DNA of 64,000 bases. Origin: Raffaelea ambrosiae. Its lineage: Eukaryota; Ascomycota; Sordariomycetes; Ophiostomatales; Ophiostomataceae. Both the position numbers and the translations under genes were made by a program. The stretch's first letter is position 1, and every line of letters begins with the position of its first letter. The notes under the pieces were generated by a model. That model saw only the letters and a program-made list of their open reading frames with translations, had not been told where the DNA came from and searched no databases. The DNA lies in contig PCDI01000002.1 of NCBI GenBank assembly GCA_002778195.1, forward strand, positions 3,919,234 to 3,983,233, read 5' to 3'. Of this stretch, positions 11,530 to 23,334 are shown in pieces.

Positions 11530-12047
11530 ATGTCTTCCTCCGAATCAATAGCCTCTTCCGACAAGGCGTCCATGATGTCGGCCTCGACAGCCGAGTCCTT
11601 TGTCATGGCCGACCCCTCGCCGTCGGCTACGACGACGCTGCCGCCGAAAGAGCAGCCGGAGGCACGGACGGCAGAGGACGACGACGAAGAGGATCTGGAC
11701 TCACTGCCTTCGATATCTACGAGCGTGCTCAGTCCCTCCATTTCAGGATCCGACTCGTCCGACGCACAGCGCGAGTGGGAGGCCAGCCTGGAGCAGCTGC
11801 AGCTTCTGCTGACCATGGTGTTGGTGCCGTTTGCCGGCAAGTTCCTGGGACGCAAATTTGCCTACTGGAGTGAGTGCGATAGTCTGCTGGCTTGCGACAG
11901 ATGTGGTGGGCGAGTTTGAAGCGAGTGCATGCTGACGTTCCAGGCTGGGCACGGTACATGGAGTGGGCGCACGATGTGGACATCAAATGGACGAGCAAGA
12001 AGAAGTTTGCGGCAGCAGGCGCCGTGGAAGCAGCGGCGACGCTGTAG
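11530..12047 (+). CDS. Mim2-like mitochondrial outer-membrane import protein
   Basis: Two exons, 11530..11869 and 11944..12047, give 147 residues; the 74-nt intron is GTGAGT...TTCCAG and rejoins AYWSWARYMEW. The first ~80 residues are Ser/Thr/Asp-rich and disordered. A single hydrophobic helix follows (LEQLQLLLTMVLVPFAGKFLG), then a conserved aromatic stretch and the terminal GAVEAAATL. From memory of the family, this tail and helix match fungal Mim2, the partner of Mim1 in the outer-membrane complex that inserts alpha-helical proteins such as Tom20 and Tom70. The yeast protein is only about 87 residues, so the long acidic extension is an elaboration. The name rests on the C-terminal half only; a small tail-anchored protein of another family is the alternative. 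Confidence 0.6.
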
Positions 12048-14420
12048 GTGGAAGACTCTGCGAACACACCTCAACAGTCTGTCCTGTGAAGACAGAATGA
12101 GCAAGCACGCGAGCACGAAAGACACGGACGCAATCTTCGGGGACAGGCCGAGATCTCGACACCATATTCTTCGTCACCGGCTCCAGCCGGCCTCACAACC
12201 ACGCTTACGCCGAGATAGTGCATTGACAGCGTTCCAAGCAAGTATCTTACATTACATGCATATACACGATCTGATGTTCACAACAAGAAGGGGGGAGGGG
12301 GATAAAAAAAGGAGAGACAAGCACGGGTTGATTAAGGATGGTCAGGGAAGGGGAGGAGGCACACTGCGAACTTTTCTCGTCAAGGCGACTGAGTGGCCAA
12401 TGTTCTGCTGGCAACAGACAGAACCGAAAGTGGGCAGGCTCACAGCTGGCGGCCATGTTTCCAATTCATACAACCAGAGGGACCGTTTAGAAGGGCGCTA
12501 TGGGTTGGCCCGATATGTCTTCAGATATGACTACAGCATACAGCGATGACCAATGAACATTGGACAAGACAAGGAAAGAAAAGAAACGAGCCAGGGTGCT
12601 CTCCCAGGATGGGAACGGTTTGATATCAGTGCATGTGATCGAAGCGGCCCAAACGGCGGCCAGGCCGCAGCAAGGTGTTTGCTTGTTACAGGAGCTGTCA
12701 AAGTTCCAGACCCCAGGTAGAGAAGCCCACAGACTGGCCGCTGCCGGGGAATTGCCACAAACGCCGCCGCGAGGCTTACCACATCACAGTCTTGTTCATG
12801 AGGCTGAATGGACGAATGACGTACTGCCCGCACGAAACAGCCGCTCCTGTTTCGACGAATCTCCGGGGTTTCAGTGGACAAAGTGGCAGATGGATGACTG
12901 GCTGATGGGATCCGTTGCTTTGGTGCGGTTGTCTCAGTAATCTTTGGGCGAGTATGGAGTCACCATCTGCGCAGGAGGCCGCTGAGCAAAGGATCGTCGC
13001 AGGTCATTACTACGAGTACACTTGTTTAGTATGGCTGTTGGTGGTAACTAGGTGGACGAAGCAGAGAGCAGTGCAGTGGTGGTGGCAAGCATCAGATGTC
13101 GGGTCACAGCCCACGGCCAAGCTGGGCGGGGCGGCTCTGGATAAAGTGCCATTGGAAAATGGACAGGAGCGACGCCGAATTTGTGGCGCCACGGCGCGCC
13201 GACGCAGTTGATGCAGCCCAATTCGCTGGCCAGCAAGGGGGAGCGAACAGCAACAAGAGATAAGAGAGACCCAAGGAAGTCGAAAAGACGTCCAGACCCA
13301 AGGCTCCCCAGCCTGGACTCCTGATAATCGCCCGGTGGACGAACCGTCCAGACGACGCGTAGATGGGTTGACGAAACCTCTATTATTGGAGGATGTTTGG
13401 CAGGGAAGGGGGGGGGGAACCGCTGCTTGCCTGGTTCTTTTGTCTGGTTGGGGTCCATCGGCACCGGAATGAGTGGCTGCCGGCGATTCTCAGCGGCCAG
13501 AGGCTCAGACCAAAAGCCGGTTGGGGAGACCACTAGGCGCTCAGATCGCCCACAGTTGTCACCGATTTCCAGTCCTTCCAGGGCACGCACTTAATGCCGG
13601 CACTGTAGCTTAAGTGGACCACAGCCAATCACATGTCACATTCCCTGCGGGACCCCACTTCTGTCTTGGCTCTGGCGTCACCCGGCGAACGAGCTGCTAA
13701 GCACAAAAAAAAAGAGAGACTGAGAGCGAAAGAGTGGCCCAGGGAGAGGAGGGTCACGTCATAGATGAGAAGACAGAAAGAGCGATGGAGGGCGGACAAT
13801 GGTGACGGCCGCAGTGGTGCCGCACCTGCCGAGTAGAGCCACAGGGCCTCGCACATACTTTGTAGCAAGATACATATGAGCAGCTTTGCCTCCTACAAAG
13901 CATGAAACATCTACAGACTTGTGCTCTCCCTCGATTTCTTCCCAATATTTACTCTCCACTTCCGTATCGACACACCTTCGCTTTTGGACGTCCGATACCA
14001 CGCCTACCCTGCTCGCATCGCATCTGCATCCGCATCCTGCCATCCTGACAGCACTCAGACCACTGCATTAAGACTGCACATATTGTGTCTCGCGGTTGCC
14101 ACAGACAACGCCAGCAGTGCAACACCTGTCTACCAAAAAAAAAAACCCCGACTCTCACGATCGACTCGGCACAAAGCCAAAACTGAACACATACATAGTC
14201 GACTGAACACACACCCTTTTTTTTTCTCAGGCCTGCACTCGTCACCTGCATCTTGTTCATGTGCTCATTTGTTTGATTTCTGTTCAACAAAACTCCGTTT
14301 CCGCCGAGAACAAAATTCTTACATCGACTTCTTGAAGAGAACTTTTTTTTCCTTGCACAAATAGAAACGCACAGAAACGCACAGAAGCACACATAACACA
14401 CACACACACACACACACACG
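12048..14420. other. Long intergenic region with no recognised gene
   Basis: About 2.4 kb. Several ORFs of 60-200 codons occur on both strands, but none has a recognisable domain, consistent splice sites or codon bias like the neighbours. The last ~550 bases are pyrimidine- and A-rich and probably form the promoter and leader of the MARVEL-domain gene, ending in a CA repeat just before its ATG. No tRNA-like B-box with a matching A-box was seen. Confidence 0.5.
14396..14419 (+). repeat. (CA)n microsatellite abutting a start codon
   Basis: A run of about 12 CA dinucleotides ends one or two bases before the ATG at 14421. It therefore forms the immediate initiation context of the MARVEL-domain gene and lies in its mRNA leader. 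Confidence 0.9.
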
Positions 14421-14975
14421 ATGGACTTTATCAAGAATGTTCTCCGCATTGTCCAGATGCTCTGGGCCCTGCTGCTGACCGCCCTGCTCGGCAACGTCAT
14501 TGCCAACAACATCAACGCCGCCGGCTCTGCCGAATCAGCCGTCAACTACTCTCTTTTTGCCGTTGTGCTCTCCTGGCTCGCCGCCATCCTCGGCCTGGCC
14601 CTGCACTGGATCAACCGCTCGTCGTTCTCCGGCCCCACGGGCATCATCGCGCTCGTCGGGCTCGGTCTGGACGGCGCCGCCACGCTCTTCACGTTCATTG
14701 CCGGCATTGTCCTAGCCGCCAAGCTGACGGCTGACAGCTGCGGCGGCGACCTGACCAAGAAGCACGGCAACGACAACTGGATCGGCTTTGGTAGCAGCAA
14801 CAACCACAAGCGCTGCCGCGAGCTGCAGGCCAGCACCGCCTTTATGTGGTTCCTTGCCGTGTCCCTCGGCGCCACCTTTGTGATGACTCTGATCAGCGGC
14901 GCACGGCGCGGCGGCAGTGCCGGCGGCTCGTCGGCCGTGGGCTCAAGCGGCCCCATGTCGCAGGTGCGGGTGTAG
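14421..14975 (+). CDS. MARVEL-domain tetraspan membrane protein, Nce102-like
   Basis: Intronless, 184 residues. Four hydrophobic segments are visible at about residues 10-30, 43-63, 73-98 and 138-160, with the polar loop (GGDLTKKHGNDN) between segments 3 and 4 and a Gly/Ser-rich cytosolic tail. The MLWALLLTALLGNVI opening and NYSLFAVVLSWL segment fit the MARVEL/Nce102 group. In yeast and Aspergillus, Nce102-type proteins organise plasma-membrane eisosome domains and respond to sphingolipids. Localisation here is inferred from that family. The start is fixed by the preceding CA repeat and the lack of any upstream in-frame ATG. A different MARVEL subgroup is possible, since many fungi carry several paralogues. 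Confidence 0.75.
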   Translation: MDFIKNVLRIVQMLWALLLTALLGNVIANNINAAGSAESAVNYSLFAVVLSWLAAILGLALHWINRSSFSGPTGIIALVGLGLDGAATLFTFIAGIVLAAKLTADSCGGDLTKKHGNDNWIGFGSSNNHKRCRELQASTAFMWFLAVSLGATFVMTLISGARRGGSAGGSSAVGSSGPMSQVRV

Positions 14976-15949
14976 GTCGCCGCGCACCGCGACAACCAGC
15001 CGCCGACGAGTCCGCCGTCTATGGTGGCGGCGCCCTACTGAGGTTGGGCACCTCTTTTATGCGCTCGTCGACTTGACCAACTCATTCGCTCGCACACACC
15101 GACTCGCACATCCCCGCGCACGTCACATCCCACACCACACCACCTACACAAGCTACTCCGACACATCCCCTTCCCGGATAATGCACAGAGAGGGGTGACA
15201 AACACACCCACGGGGTAGAGAGAAGAAGCGCTCTTGAGGAGCTGCTGGCCGGGAAGAACGGGACGGACGACTGCAGCGATTCTTTGGTGCTCTTTTTGCT
15301 CTTTGTTCCGGCGCAAAAAGCCTTTTTCCCTTTTCCTCTTTTGTTGCTTTTCTTTTTTCTTGCTTTTTCTGACATATGGGAGACTTTTGGTTATATACAG
15401 CGTTATGTTGTCGGGTCTGGATTGTCATTGCTTTTCTTATTGCTGTCTGGTTTATTTTCAGGTCATGCTGGGTTTGGGGTTGTTTCTGCTCTCAGAACGT
15501 TTTTATGGGAAAACGGAACCACACGGTTTGGGGTGGGAGCATATTGTACATTTTAGCTATTGTTTACCTGAAGTAATGAAAGAATACCCAATACACTATA
15601 CCAAGAAGAATCGCATCCACTGCCAGAGGTGATTTGTGCCACGCAGAAGGCCTGAAGACGTATCGCACATACGTGGGAGCAAACAGCTTAGCTTGAAAGC
15701 AAGAATGGAAGTAGCAAGGATATCTACTTACCATTGAATGTTTGCAGCCTTGTCAGTTCAGAAATGCGGCACCCCAGGGCTGTTTTCCTCCTCGGCGCGG
15801 GGTATTCTCGAGGACAAACCGCTTCTCAAACGTCTCATTGTCCTTTCCCAGCTTTTGATTCTGCAAATTCTGCCTGATTCGTGAATTTTGATCGGTCCCA
15901 CGATGAGACCATACGAAGCGCGCCCCGACAAAACTCGTTCTGGGGACAG

Positions 15950-16304
15950 GTATGCCGACGTGCCATTTTATGGACGCTCCTCTCCCACGTCTGAGGACTT
16001 TCGGCCTGATCCGCAGCAAATCAACTCTTCTTCTACTGAGGCTCTCGCATATTGGACCTTTGTCCAAGAGAGAATCCCCGGCGCTGTCTGCTTCTCAAAA
16101 GGAGGACTTGAAGCAGCAGGCACGCTGTGTGCTGGCCGAGCTGGGCAAAGTGAACCCGCCTCCTGGGCAAAGGAACCCGCCTCCTGGGCAAAGTGAACCC
16201 GCCTCCTGGCACTCCGAACGCTCTCATGTGTTCGACGACCCAGACCCTGTGCAGCACAAAGACATACAGGACATTCTATCCTGGAACGCTTTGTATATGT
16301 AGCT
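15950..16304 (+). pseudogene. Possible decayed aminoglycoside-phosphotransferase-fold (APH) fragment
   Basis: One frame reads LAYWTFVQERIPG. A second frame a few bases on reads LSASQKEDLKQQARCVLAELG followed by PPPG. Together they resemble the linker-to-helix segment of fungal APH/choline-kinase-like proteins (a hydrophobic strand ending in ...PG, then LS...K..L..Q....L.EL...PPPG). Going from one to the other needs a frameshift near 16070-16095, and neither the ATP-binding nor the catalytic HxD segment is present. The resemblance is short and from memory, so this is tentative; it may be chance. Confidence 0.25.
16143..16209 (+). repeat. 21-bp tandem repeat, about three copies
   Basis: Units starting near 16152, 16173 and 16194 share the core gaacccgcctcctgggca and differ at one or two positions. 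It lies inside the possible APH relic. Confidence 0.85.
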
Positions 16305-16602
16305 AGTCCTGCTGTCGAGGGCCAATGGTAGAGAGTACCGAAGTGCATGTCTCTGACAACAATCTTGGTATAGCTACTATCATGTATTCGGCAATCGTAG
16401 AGTATTCTTTAAAAAAAATGAACTCTTGACGTAACAACGTTAGTGAGAATTGGCCGAACCGGCCTACTACACCCCGAGACGGTGTATTGATACGCCGCAC
16501 GAAAGGCCACTAATACGGCTGATGTACGATGTAGGCCACATTTCGTGTCAGAGCGGCAGCAAACCATCCTTGCTCACCAAACCTGGATTTCTCAAAAAAG
16601 CA

Positions 16603-17768
16603 ATGGCCCGACCAAAGGTTCTCCTTCTGGGTGAGATTGAGCAGTAAGTAGACTGAGAATAGATGGGGGAAACAAAGGGGGGCCAAGACGTGCTCCCGCT
16701 GACGGAACGCCTCCATAGAGCCCACGATGCATGGCATGCTCTGGCCGAGCTCGCCGAGCTGACGACGACAACGGCGGCCAGCCGGGCGGCGTTCCTGGCC
16801 GAGCTGGCGGCCGGCCAGCACGATGGTGTTGTGGTCATCTGCGACCGCGCGCCGCACAGTCTGGAGGTGACCGGCAAGATCGACGAGGAGCTGATCGCGG
16901 CCTTTCCGGCGTCCTTGCAGTACATCTGCCACAATGGTGAGGCCTTCCGAGAGGAGGGATTCCACCGGCTCGCAAGATAAGGATTGTGCTCACGCAGAAG
17001 ACACGCCTTACCGCAGGCGCTGGTTACGATAGCATCGACGTCGCCGCCTGCACGGCGCGCACCATCCGCGTCTCCAACACGCCGTCGGCCGTCGACGACG
17101 CCACGGCGGACACGGCGCTGTTTCTGATCCTGGCGGCGCTGCGCGGGTTCAACAACGGCCTGCTGGCGGTGCGCAACGGCACGTGGCGCGGCCGGGTGCC
17201 GCCGCCGCCGCTGGGGCACGACCCGCAGGGCAAGGTGCTGGGGATCCTGGGCATGGGCGGCATCGGGCGCAACCTGCTGCCCAAGGCGCAGGCCCTGGGG
17301 ATGCGGGTGCTCTACCACAACCGGACGCGGATCCGCGACCCGGCACGCGAGGCGGGGGCCACGTACGTCGCGCTGGAGGCGCTCTGGGCGCAGAGCGACG
17401 TGATCAGCATCCACCTCCCGCTGTGCGCGGCGACGCGCAACTTTGTGTCGACGGCGGCGCTGGCGCAGATGAAGCGCGGGGTGGTGCTGGTCAACACGGC
17501 GCGCGGGGGCGTGCTGGACGAGGAGGCGCTGGTGGCCGCGCTGGCGTCGGGCCAGGTGCGGTCGGCCGGGCTGGACGTGTACCAGCGGGAGCCGGCCATC
17601 CACCCGGGCCTGCTGGCGAACCCGCACGTGTGCCTGCTGCCGCACATGGGCACGTCTACGGTGGAGACGAAGCAGAAGATGGAGGAGCGGACCCTGGGCA
17701 ACATCCGGGCGGTGCTGGAGCGGGGGCGGCTGAACAACATTGTGCCGGAGCAAGCGGACTTGTTGTAA
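16603..17768 (+). CDS. D-isomer-specific 2-hydroxyacid dehydrogenase (glyoxylate/hydroxypyruvate reductase-like)
   Basis: Three exons, 16603..16643, 16719..16936 and 17017..17768, give 336 residues; introns are 75 and 80 nt. NAD(P)H-dependent reductase of 2-oxo acids such as glyoxylate or hydroxypyruvate. The N-terminus (MARPKVLLLGEIE) and the ICHNGAGYDSIDV block restored across the second intron are typical of fungal GhrB-like enzymes. The Rossmann motif GMGGIG lies near residue 168. The catalytic triad is visible: Arg in NTARGG, Glu in QREP and His in PHMGT. The start is the ATG giving the conserved MxRPKVLLLG opening. It is convergent with the Zn2Cys6 gene and could belong with the sugar-handling genes to its right (inference). 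The stop codon is followed at once by a 36-G run. Confidence 0.9.
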
Positions 17769-17769
17769 A

Positions 17770-17805
<36 letters not shown>
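17770..17805 (+). repeat. 36-nt uninterrupted poly-G tract
   Basis: Thirty-six consecutive G residues begin two bases after the TAA of the dehydrogenase, followed by an AGGAGGGGAGGAG tail. In the mRNA this would be the start of the 3' UTR. Such a tract can form G-quadruplexes; its exact length may be a sequencing or assembly estimate. Confidence 0.9.
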
Positions 17806-17806
<1 letters not shown>

Positions 17807-18081
17807 GGAGGGGAGGAGTAAAACTAGTACAATACGAGAGCCTCTGCCGAGAACTGGGAATGGCAACGCAGGCAGGCGAGGAGCATGTCCGAGAACAGAG
17901 CCAAAATAGGACGATGGGATCCAGATGAGAGATCCAGCAACACAGGATATGCAAAAGAGTCTAGTATGATTGCTCTACGGGTATCGCAGTCTCGTTACGT
18001 GTCGTTTCCCAAAGTTGCACGTTTCCATTCATCGACGCCCCCCTATTCATACCCATGTTCCCTTTTGTCTTCGTTGTCTAT
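17806..18081. other. Convergent 3' region of the dehydrogenase and the Zn2Cys6 gene
   Basis: Short spacer with no gene; it contains the purine-rich end of the poly-G tract and probably both polyadenylation sites. Confidence 0.45.
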
Positions 18082-19190
18082 TCATAGCCATTCTCCGTCC
18101 ATCTCCGTCCCAAACGCACCCGCCCCCATCATGGACCCCGCCAGGTCGCTGGCGTCCAGCACGGGCATGTCGAAAAAGTCCATGGCCCGGGACGGCGTCT
18201 CCGACGGCTGGCTCCCTGCGCCGATGCTGCTGCTGCTGCCACCGTTGCCGCTGCCGTTGCCGCTGGTCCCGCCGGTCCCGTTGGGGCCGTAGCACGGCCG
18301 GACCAGAGACCGGAACCGGCTCTGGATCACATACGTCGTCCGCCGCGGGTCGGCAAAGATGTCCAGCCCGGGCGGGCCGCCGGGCGTGTCCCGGGCGTCG
18401 ATGATCACCTGCACCAGCTCGGCGTACCGCTGGGCGCACGGCCAGTGGCGGCCCATGTGGCGGAGGGCCGACAGCAGCGGCTCGACATCGGGTGGGCAGT
18501 CGGACAAGCAACAAGAAGAAGAGGCCGAGGACGACGAAGCGGCCGAGGGCGTTCTCCCCGCCATGCTGGCACGCCGGTGGTCGCGAGGACTGCCGCCTCC
18601 CATCATCAGGCCACCGCCCATCACACTGCTGCTGCTTCCGTCGTACAGATCGATTCCTCCTCCTCCTCCTCCTCCTGCCCCTGCCCCCCCTCCTACGGCG
18701 TGCATCTCCTCCCTCTCTCGCATCCACAGCGTCGTCAGCCCCCGCGCGGCCACCCACACGATAAAGGCAAACATGGGCCCCAGCAGGGCCAGCTCGTGCG
18801 GCTGGTGCGACGCCACCAGCGCGGCCATGTCGCGGCCGGCCTGGCGCAGCCGGCTGCGGGCGGCCGCCGAGGGCCGCAGGTAGGGCGACGTGGTGGCGGG
18901 GAAAGCGGCAATCATGTACATGCGGATGCTGATGAGCAGGAACGCGGCGTGCACCATGGTCCAGTGCGGCTGGAAGCAGCCGCCGGCGGGCGGCTGGCAG
19001 CGGACGGCGCGCGGCAGGCTCTCGAACCAGGCGGCCAGGGTGCGGTCGAGGCGGCGGAAGCTGGCCTGCCACTCGAGGCAGTGGCCCGGCACGGAGACGT
19101 TGACCGGGTGGATGAGCAGGCGGTGCGAGCGGTCGACGAGCGTGAGGACGTCGATGAAGTGGTGCCAGAGGGCGGGGCTGCCGCTGCTGC

Positions 19191-19223
<33 letters not shown>

Positions 19224-19735
19224 GGCTGTTGCTGTTGTGGTGGCTGGTCCCCCCACCGCAAAAGGCGTGGTTCATGGTCGGCATCAGCAGGGATGGTGGT
19301 GGTGTCATGGGCGTGGGATGGGACAGCAGCGGCATCAAGCAACCACCACCACCACCACCACCAGCCGCAGCCGCAGCAGCGGTGGTGGCGGCCGTGGTCC
19401 CTCCCCCGAACAAGGGCGACGCGGCCGACAACAAGGGCGAGACGCCCAGGTTGCTGGCGGCGCACACGCTCTTCTGGGTGTGCTGCTTGGGCGTCGGTTG
19501 CTGCGGTGGCAGCATGGTCGTCGTCGCCGGCCGTGCCGTCGCCATGCCCGCGGCCGCGGGCGGGCCCTGGAACCACTCGGCCGTGGCCGACGGGCTGCCC
19601 CAGTCGTTCTCGCCGGCTGGGTACAGCAGACGGATGCTCTTGGTGTCGATGGCGCCCGGCTGGCCGTGGCCGATGCTCGTGAAGCGGTCCAGGCTGTAGA
19701 TGACCCAGAACAGCCGGCGCTTCTCCTCGGCCTCG

Positions 19736-19770
<35 letters not shown>

Positions 19771-20918
19771 TTGGTGGAGAGTGGGACAGCTGGGGCCCGT
19801 GGCCGTCGCGGTGGACGTGCTGGCCGTGGTGTGGGAGGCGCTGCTGCCCGCACGCGTGGCCACGTTGATGGTCCGGTCGCCGCTGTTGTGGGTGCTGCTG
19901 CTTCGGCTGCTGATGGGCAGACGCAGCCCGTCGTTGTCGTTGTCGTAGTCGTAGTCGTTGTCGTTGTCGATGTCGTCGTTCTCCTCCCCCCCCCCCTCCT
20001 CCTCCTCTTCCTTGTACAGCCCCTCCTCGTCCTCGTCGCTGACCAGCGGCGTGTTGGCTTCCACGGCCGCCTCCTGGGCCGTCGCCGGCCGCGTGGCCAG
20101 ACAGAGCTGCCGGGCGGCGGCCACCAGCATGGCCATGACGTTCCACGTCCGCGGGCCGGGTCCCTGGCCAAAGGCGTCCAGCGCCAGCAGCGTCAGCGCC
20201 TGCGTGGTCGCCAGCGAGCACGTCTCGATGGCGGCCAGCAGGACCGTTTCGCGGGACGCGCGGACGTAGCGGGCGCGCGCCTCGGGCGGCGGCAGCGGCC
20301 GGGTCCAGAAGCGGAACCCCACGACGACCATGGCGTGCAGCAGGACGTTGCGGTCGCGGGCGGCGGTCGCGGGCGTCGATGTCGACGTCGACGTTGGCGT
20401 CAGAGGAAACAGCTTGGCCTGCAGGCGGGGCTTGTAAAAGAGCGGCGCCCAGGGGTAGACCATGGCGAAGAACAGCTCGACGAGCTCCTGGAGGATCTCC
20501 CGCGCGGGCAGACCAGCGTCCAGATTGCCACCACCACCACCACTGCTGCTGCTGCTGCTGCTGCTGTCGTGGTAGTCGTGGCTGTTGCTGGCCGCTGCGT
20601 CGAGGGAAAGGCGATGGTGCTGATGCTCGGGCGAGTGCTGCTGCTGCTGCTGCTGCTGCTGTTGGTGCTGCGGCGCTGGCGGCGACAAGGTCACGGCCGC
20701 GCCCGTGAGTGACGATGTCAGCCACTCGCAGCCCCCCATGGCCGCGGGCGTGGACGGGAACGGACTCATGCCAGACAGGGGCGGCGGCGCCCACATGGTG
20801 GTCGGCAGCGGATCGGTGGCCGAGCGAGTCGTGGGGGGCGTCGGCGGGCTGTGGAGGATGCCGTTCATCAAGGCATTCTGGTTCTGTTGGTTCTGCTGGT
20901 TCTGCTGGTTCTGCTGGA

Positions 20919-20950
<32 letters not shown>

Positions 20951-21396
20951 GTCTCGGACTGCATCTGCAGGTGCTGGAGCACCTGCTGCACCGACTGGCC
21001 GATCTTCTGGACATTGTCCTCGAGCATGGACATGCGCGTCTCCATGGCCTTGCCGTAGCCGGGCCGCAGTCCGGGCTGGCCCTTTTCGCGGTAGACGCAC
21101 TCAACGCCCTTGTGGCGACAGGCACTGCAGGGCCGGGCACTGTCGCACCGGGACTTTTTGGCCTTGCACAGCTCGCATCTGGACGACAGGAACGACAGTG
21201 GTCAGACGGCTAGGAACACCAAGCACGGCACACAACGCACACATGCGACATGTGTGCACATGGACACGCAGAAACAACACGGAGATGCTCACGCTTTGGA
21301 CAGGACGCGCTGCTTCTTGGCAGGCGGCTCAGAAGACGAGCCAGTCGTCGCGGAAGTGGCAGCCGAAGCAGCTGTGCCGCGTGTGCGAGTCGTCAT
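18082..21396 (-). CDS. Zn2Cys6 transcription factor with fungal-specific regulatory domain
   Basis: Two exons, complement(21293..21396) and complement(18082..21178), intron 114 nt, 1066 residues. The zinc cluster sits right after the intron: Cys at 36, 39, 46, 52, 55 and 62, a perfect C-X2-C-X6-C-X5-C-X2-C-X6-C. A short linker and a dimerisation helix (METRMSMLEDNVQKIGQ) follow, then a glutamine tract near 110-135. The fungal transcription-factor middle homology region runs from about residue 255 (ELVELFFAMVYPWAPLFYKP) to beyond 700. Many CAG/CTG, GAC and GGC arrays code Gln, Ser, Asp/Asn and Gly runs, making the protein longer than usual. DNA target and inducer are unknown; its neighbours (aldolase, sugar transporter) suggest control of carbon use, which is inference only. 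The stop lies at 18082-18084. Confidence 0.9.
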
Positions 21397-22169
21397 GGCT
21401 TGGGGAGGAGCAAGTGGTGTGTGATCTGGTCTGAGAGAGACGGGCGCATAGCAGGGCCACCTGCATCGGGCAGCAAGAAAAGGCAATACCAAAAAGAAAG
21501 GGAACAAAAAAAAAGAAATAAAGAAATAAAGAAACTGCAACGACGGCAAACTGCCAAAACATCCACAGGAACAAGGACACGAATACTGTCCTGCGCTCTG
21601 GGGGAGGGTCCAGCAGCATATTTAACACAAAACACGCCCCGAATTGGGAAACTTTCCCAATGGGGAGCCGCAGCAGCTCGCGCTCTCTCTTCTCTCTGTT
21701 CTACATAGTATTTGGCTCGGTTTCCGGTCCCCCTTCTAGTCGCCTGTCGCCTGTCGGCTGGCCGTCGTCGTCTCGGTAGCTCGCCATCGGCTTTGCATCC
21801 GCGTCGCATTGCGAGTGCGGAGAACCAGAGAGCCCCAATATGGCCAAGAGAGAGTTTGGGGCCGGGATGACCCCCAATCCCCCCCCCCCCCAAGGGCGGA
21901 CTTGTCTTTCTCCAAGGCCAGCCAACCACACTTCGTTCAGACCACCCTGGGGGCCCTCCCACCCAATGGGACACGAGGCCAGCCAGCCCGCGCAGGATTG
22001 GATGGGGACTCGGTCGAGACAACTGCAGAACCTGGAGTTGGGCAAAAGCCCCCGCTTGGGGCATGCGAGAACGACATGATGTGGATGGTTTCTGTGGGCA
22101 TCTTCTGTGGTGGATATCCTGTTGTTCTGGGGCGTAGTACTATGTAATATGGGGTTTGGTTGGGGGGGC

Positions 22170-22214
22170 CATCCTGGGGCATCCTGGGGCATCCTGGGGA
22201 CATCCTGGGGACAG
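22170..22214 (+). repeat. 11-bp tandem repeat (catcctggggc), four copies
   Basis: Copies begin near 22170, 22181, 22192 and 22201, the last one base shorter. It is followed by two copies of gggccatgttgg. Confidence 0.85.
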
Positions 22215-23334
22215 ACTGGGCCATGTTGGGGCCATGTTGGCCCATAGTCGGGGCCATGGGCAGGGAACAAGTACTCGTGTCTCGCCATTTTCCACAGGCC
22301 AGTGCTGCTAGTGCCGGAAAGCTGGCAAGGACAATGGAGGAAAAACTCGCGCCGCCCGAGGCCTGCGACCCGCAGAACGTGTCCATCACGAGGTTGGCTT
22401 GGGTCTGGTTCGGCCTGGTCTGGCTGGGTCGGCCTGGTTTGGCCAGGTTTGGCCTGGTTTGGCTGGTCTGGCGCTGGTGGGAGCCGCAGAAGGATCCGGA
22501 AACTGTTCGGAAACGCACAAACATTGTCGGACCTTCTCCGAGCAGGGCCCCAGCCAAGACACGAGATGCACGAACGTGAGTGGCCAGCGAGCGAACAGCG
22601 CGGCCAGCCAGAGCAGCAAGTGGACAAACGACAAACCAGGGTTGGGCAATAATGCGCAAAAGTGTCATGACACCTGCTTACGGCTTGCCCAAATGAGCAA
22701 ACCGGTGGAGAAAGACCTGCCGATCTGCGCAACGGCCATGGGTGACCCTCGCCGATATATGCCTAATATATGCCCCAAAAAGGCGGAGAAGGGGCCCTCT
22801 TTCGACGACTCCACAGCCACTGACGTGGAGGGCGGAGTGTGCCACGCTTTTGCAGGGGGGGAGCCGCTTGGGGAACTTCGGGAAATCGGGGTATTCTCCG
22901 AGGACCATCGTCCAGGGCTAGTCGAGACTGCTTTGCGTTCTGACACGGTTGTGGACAGTTGGCCTTCGTTCGTTAGCATGGGCAGCACGACCGTTCTACG
23001 TTCTACTTATACCCCAGCCTTCCCCCGTTTCCCCAGACTTCTCTCCACATCGCCGGCAGAGGTTTGTGCCGTTTACGAGTACGGGACGGCGGGTTGGAGG
23101 AGAGGCCCGGGGGTTCTTCGAGCTGTTGCCTTGTAGATCATTCATGGGGTCGACCAGGACGTTGTGGAAGTTGGAGTTCTGGGCTGCCGTGAATTGACCT
23201 GTGGGGACAATCAGCTGAAATCGGAGTCTTTCTTGCGTTGTATGTCCTGTGTAAGTGGACGACTTGCTTATGGTTTGCATGCGAGTTGATCATAGTAGTC
23301 GACGATGTTGGTTGTCAAGATGGTTTGACTATTT

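Larger units (their letters stand above)
14976..16602. other. Intergenic region with a small tandem repeat and a possible gene relic
   Basis: 1.6 kb between the MARVEL gene and the hydroxyacid dehydrogenase. The first 400 bases look like 3' UTR (T-rich at 15290-15370). Positions 15950-16300 hold a weak phosphotransferase-like relic and a 21-bp tandem repeat, listed separately. The final 200 bases should carry the promoter of the dehydrogenase. Confidence 0.45.

Noticed and set aside
18445..20712. 755-codon open frame on the + strand
   Set aside because: It is the antisense of the Zn2Cys6 gene; its length comes from GC-rich, repeat-laden codons, and the translation is low-complexity with no domain.
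18047..21100. 1017-codon open frame on the - strand, alternative to the Zn2Cys6 frame
   Set aside because: It is shifted relative to the zinc cluster and regulatory domain and reads as His/Pro/Arg/Gln-rich shadow sequence.
21701..22732. 343-codon - strand frame in the region upstream of the Zn2Cys6 gene
   Set aside because: Translation follows tandem repeats (PGQTRPTQPDQAEP-like) and has no domain, start context or splice support.
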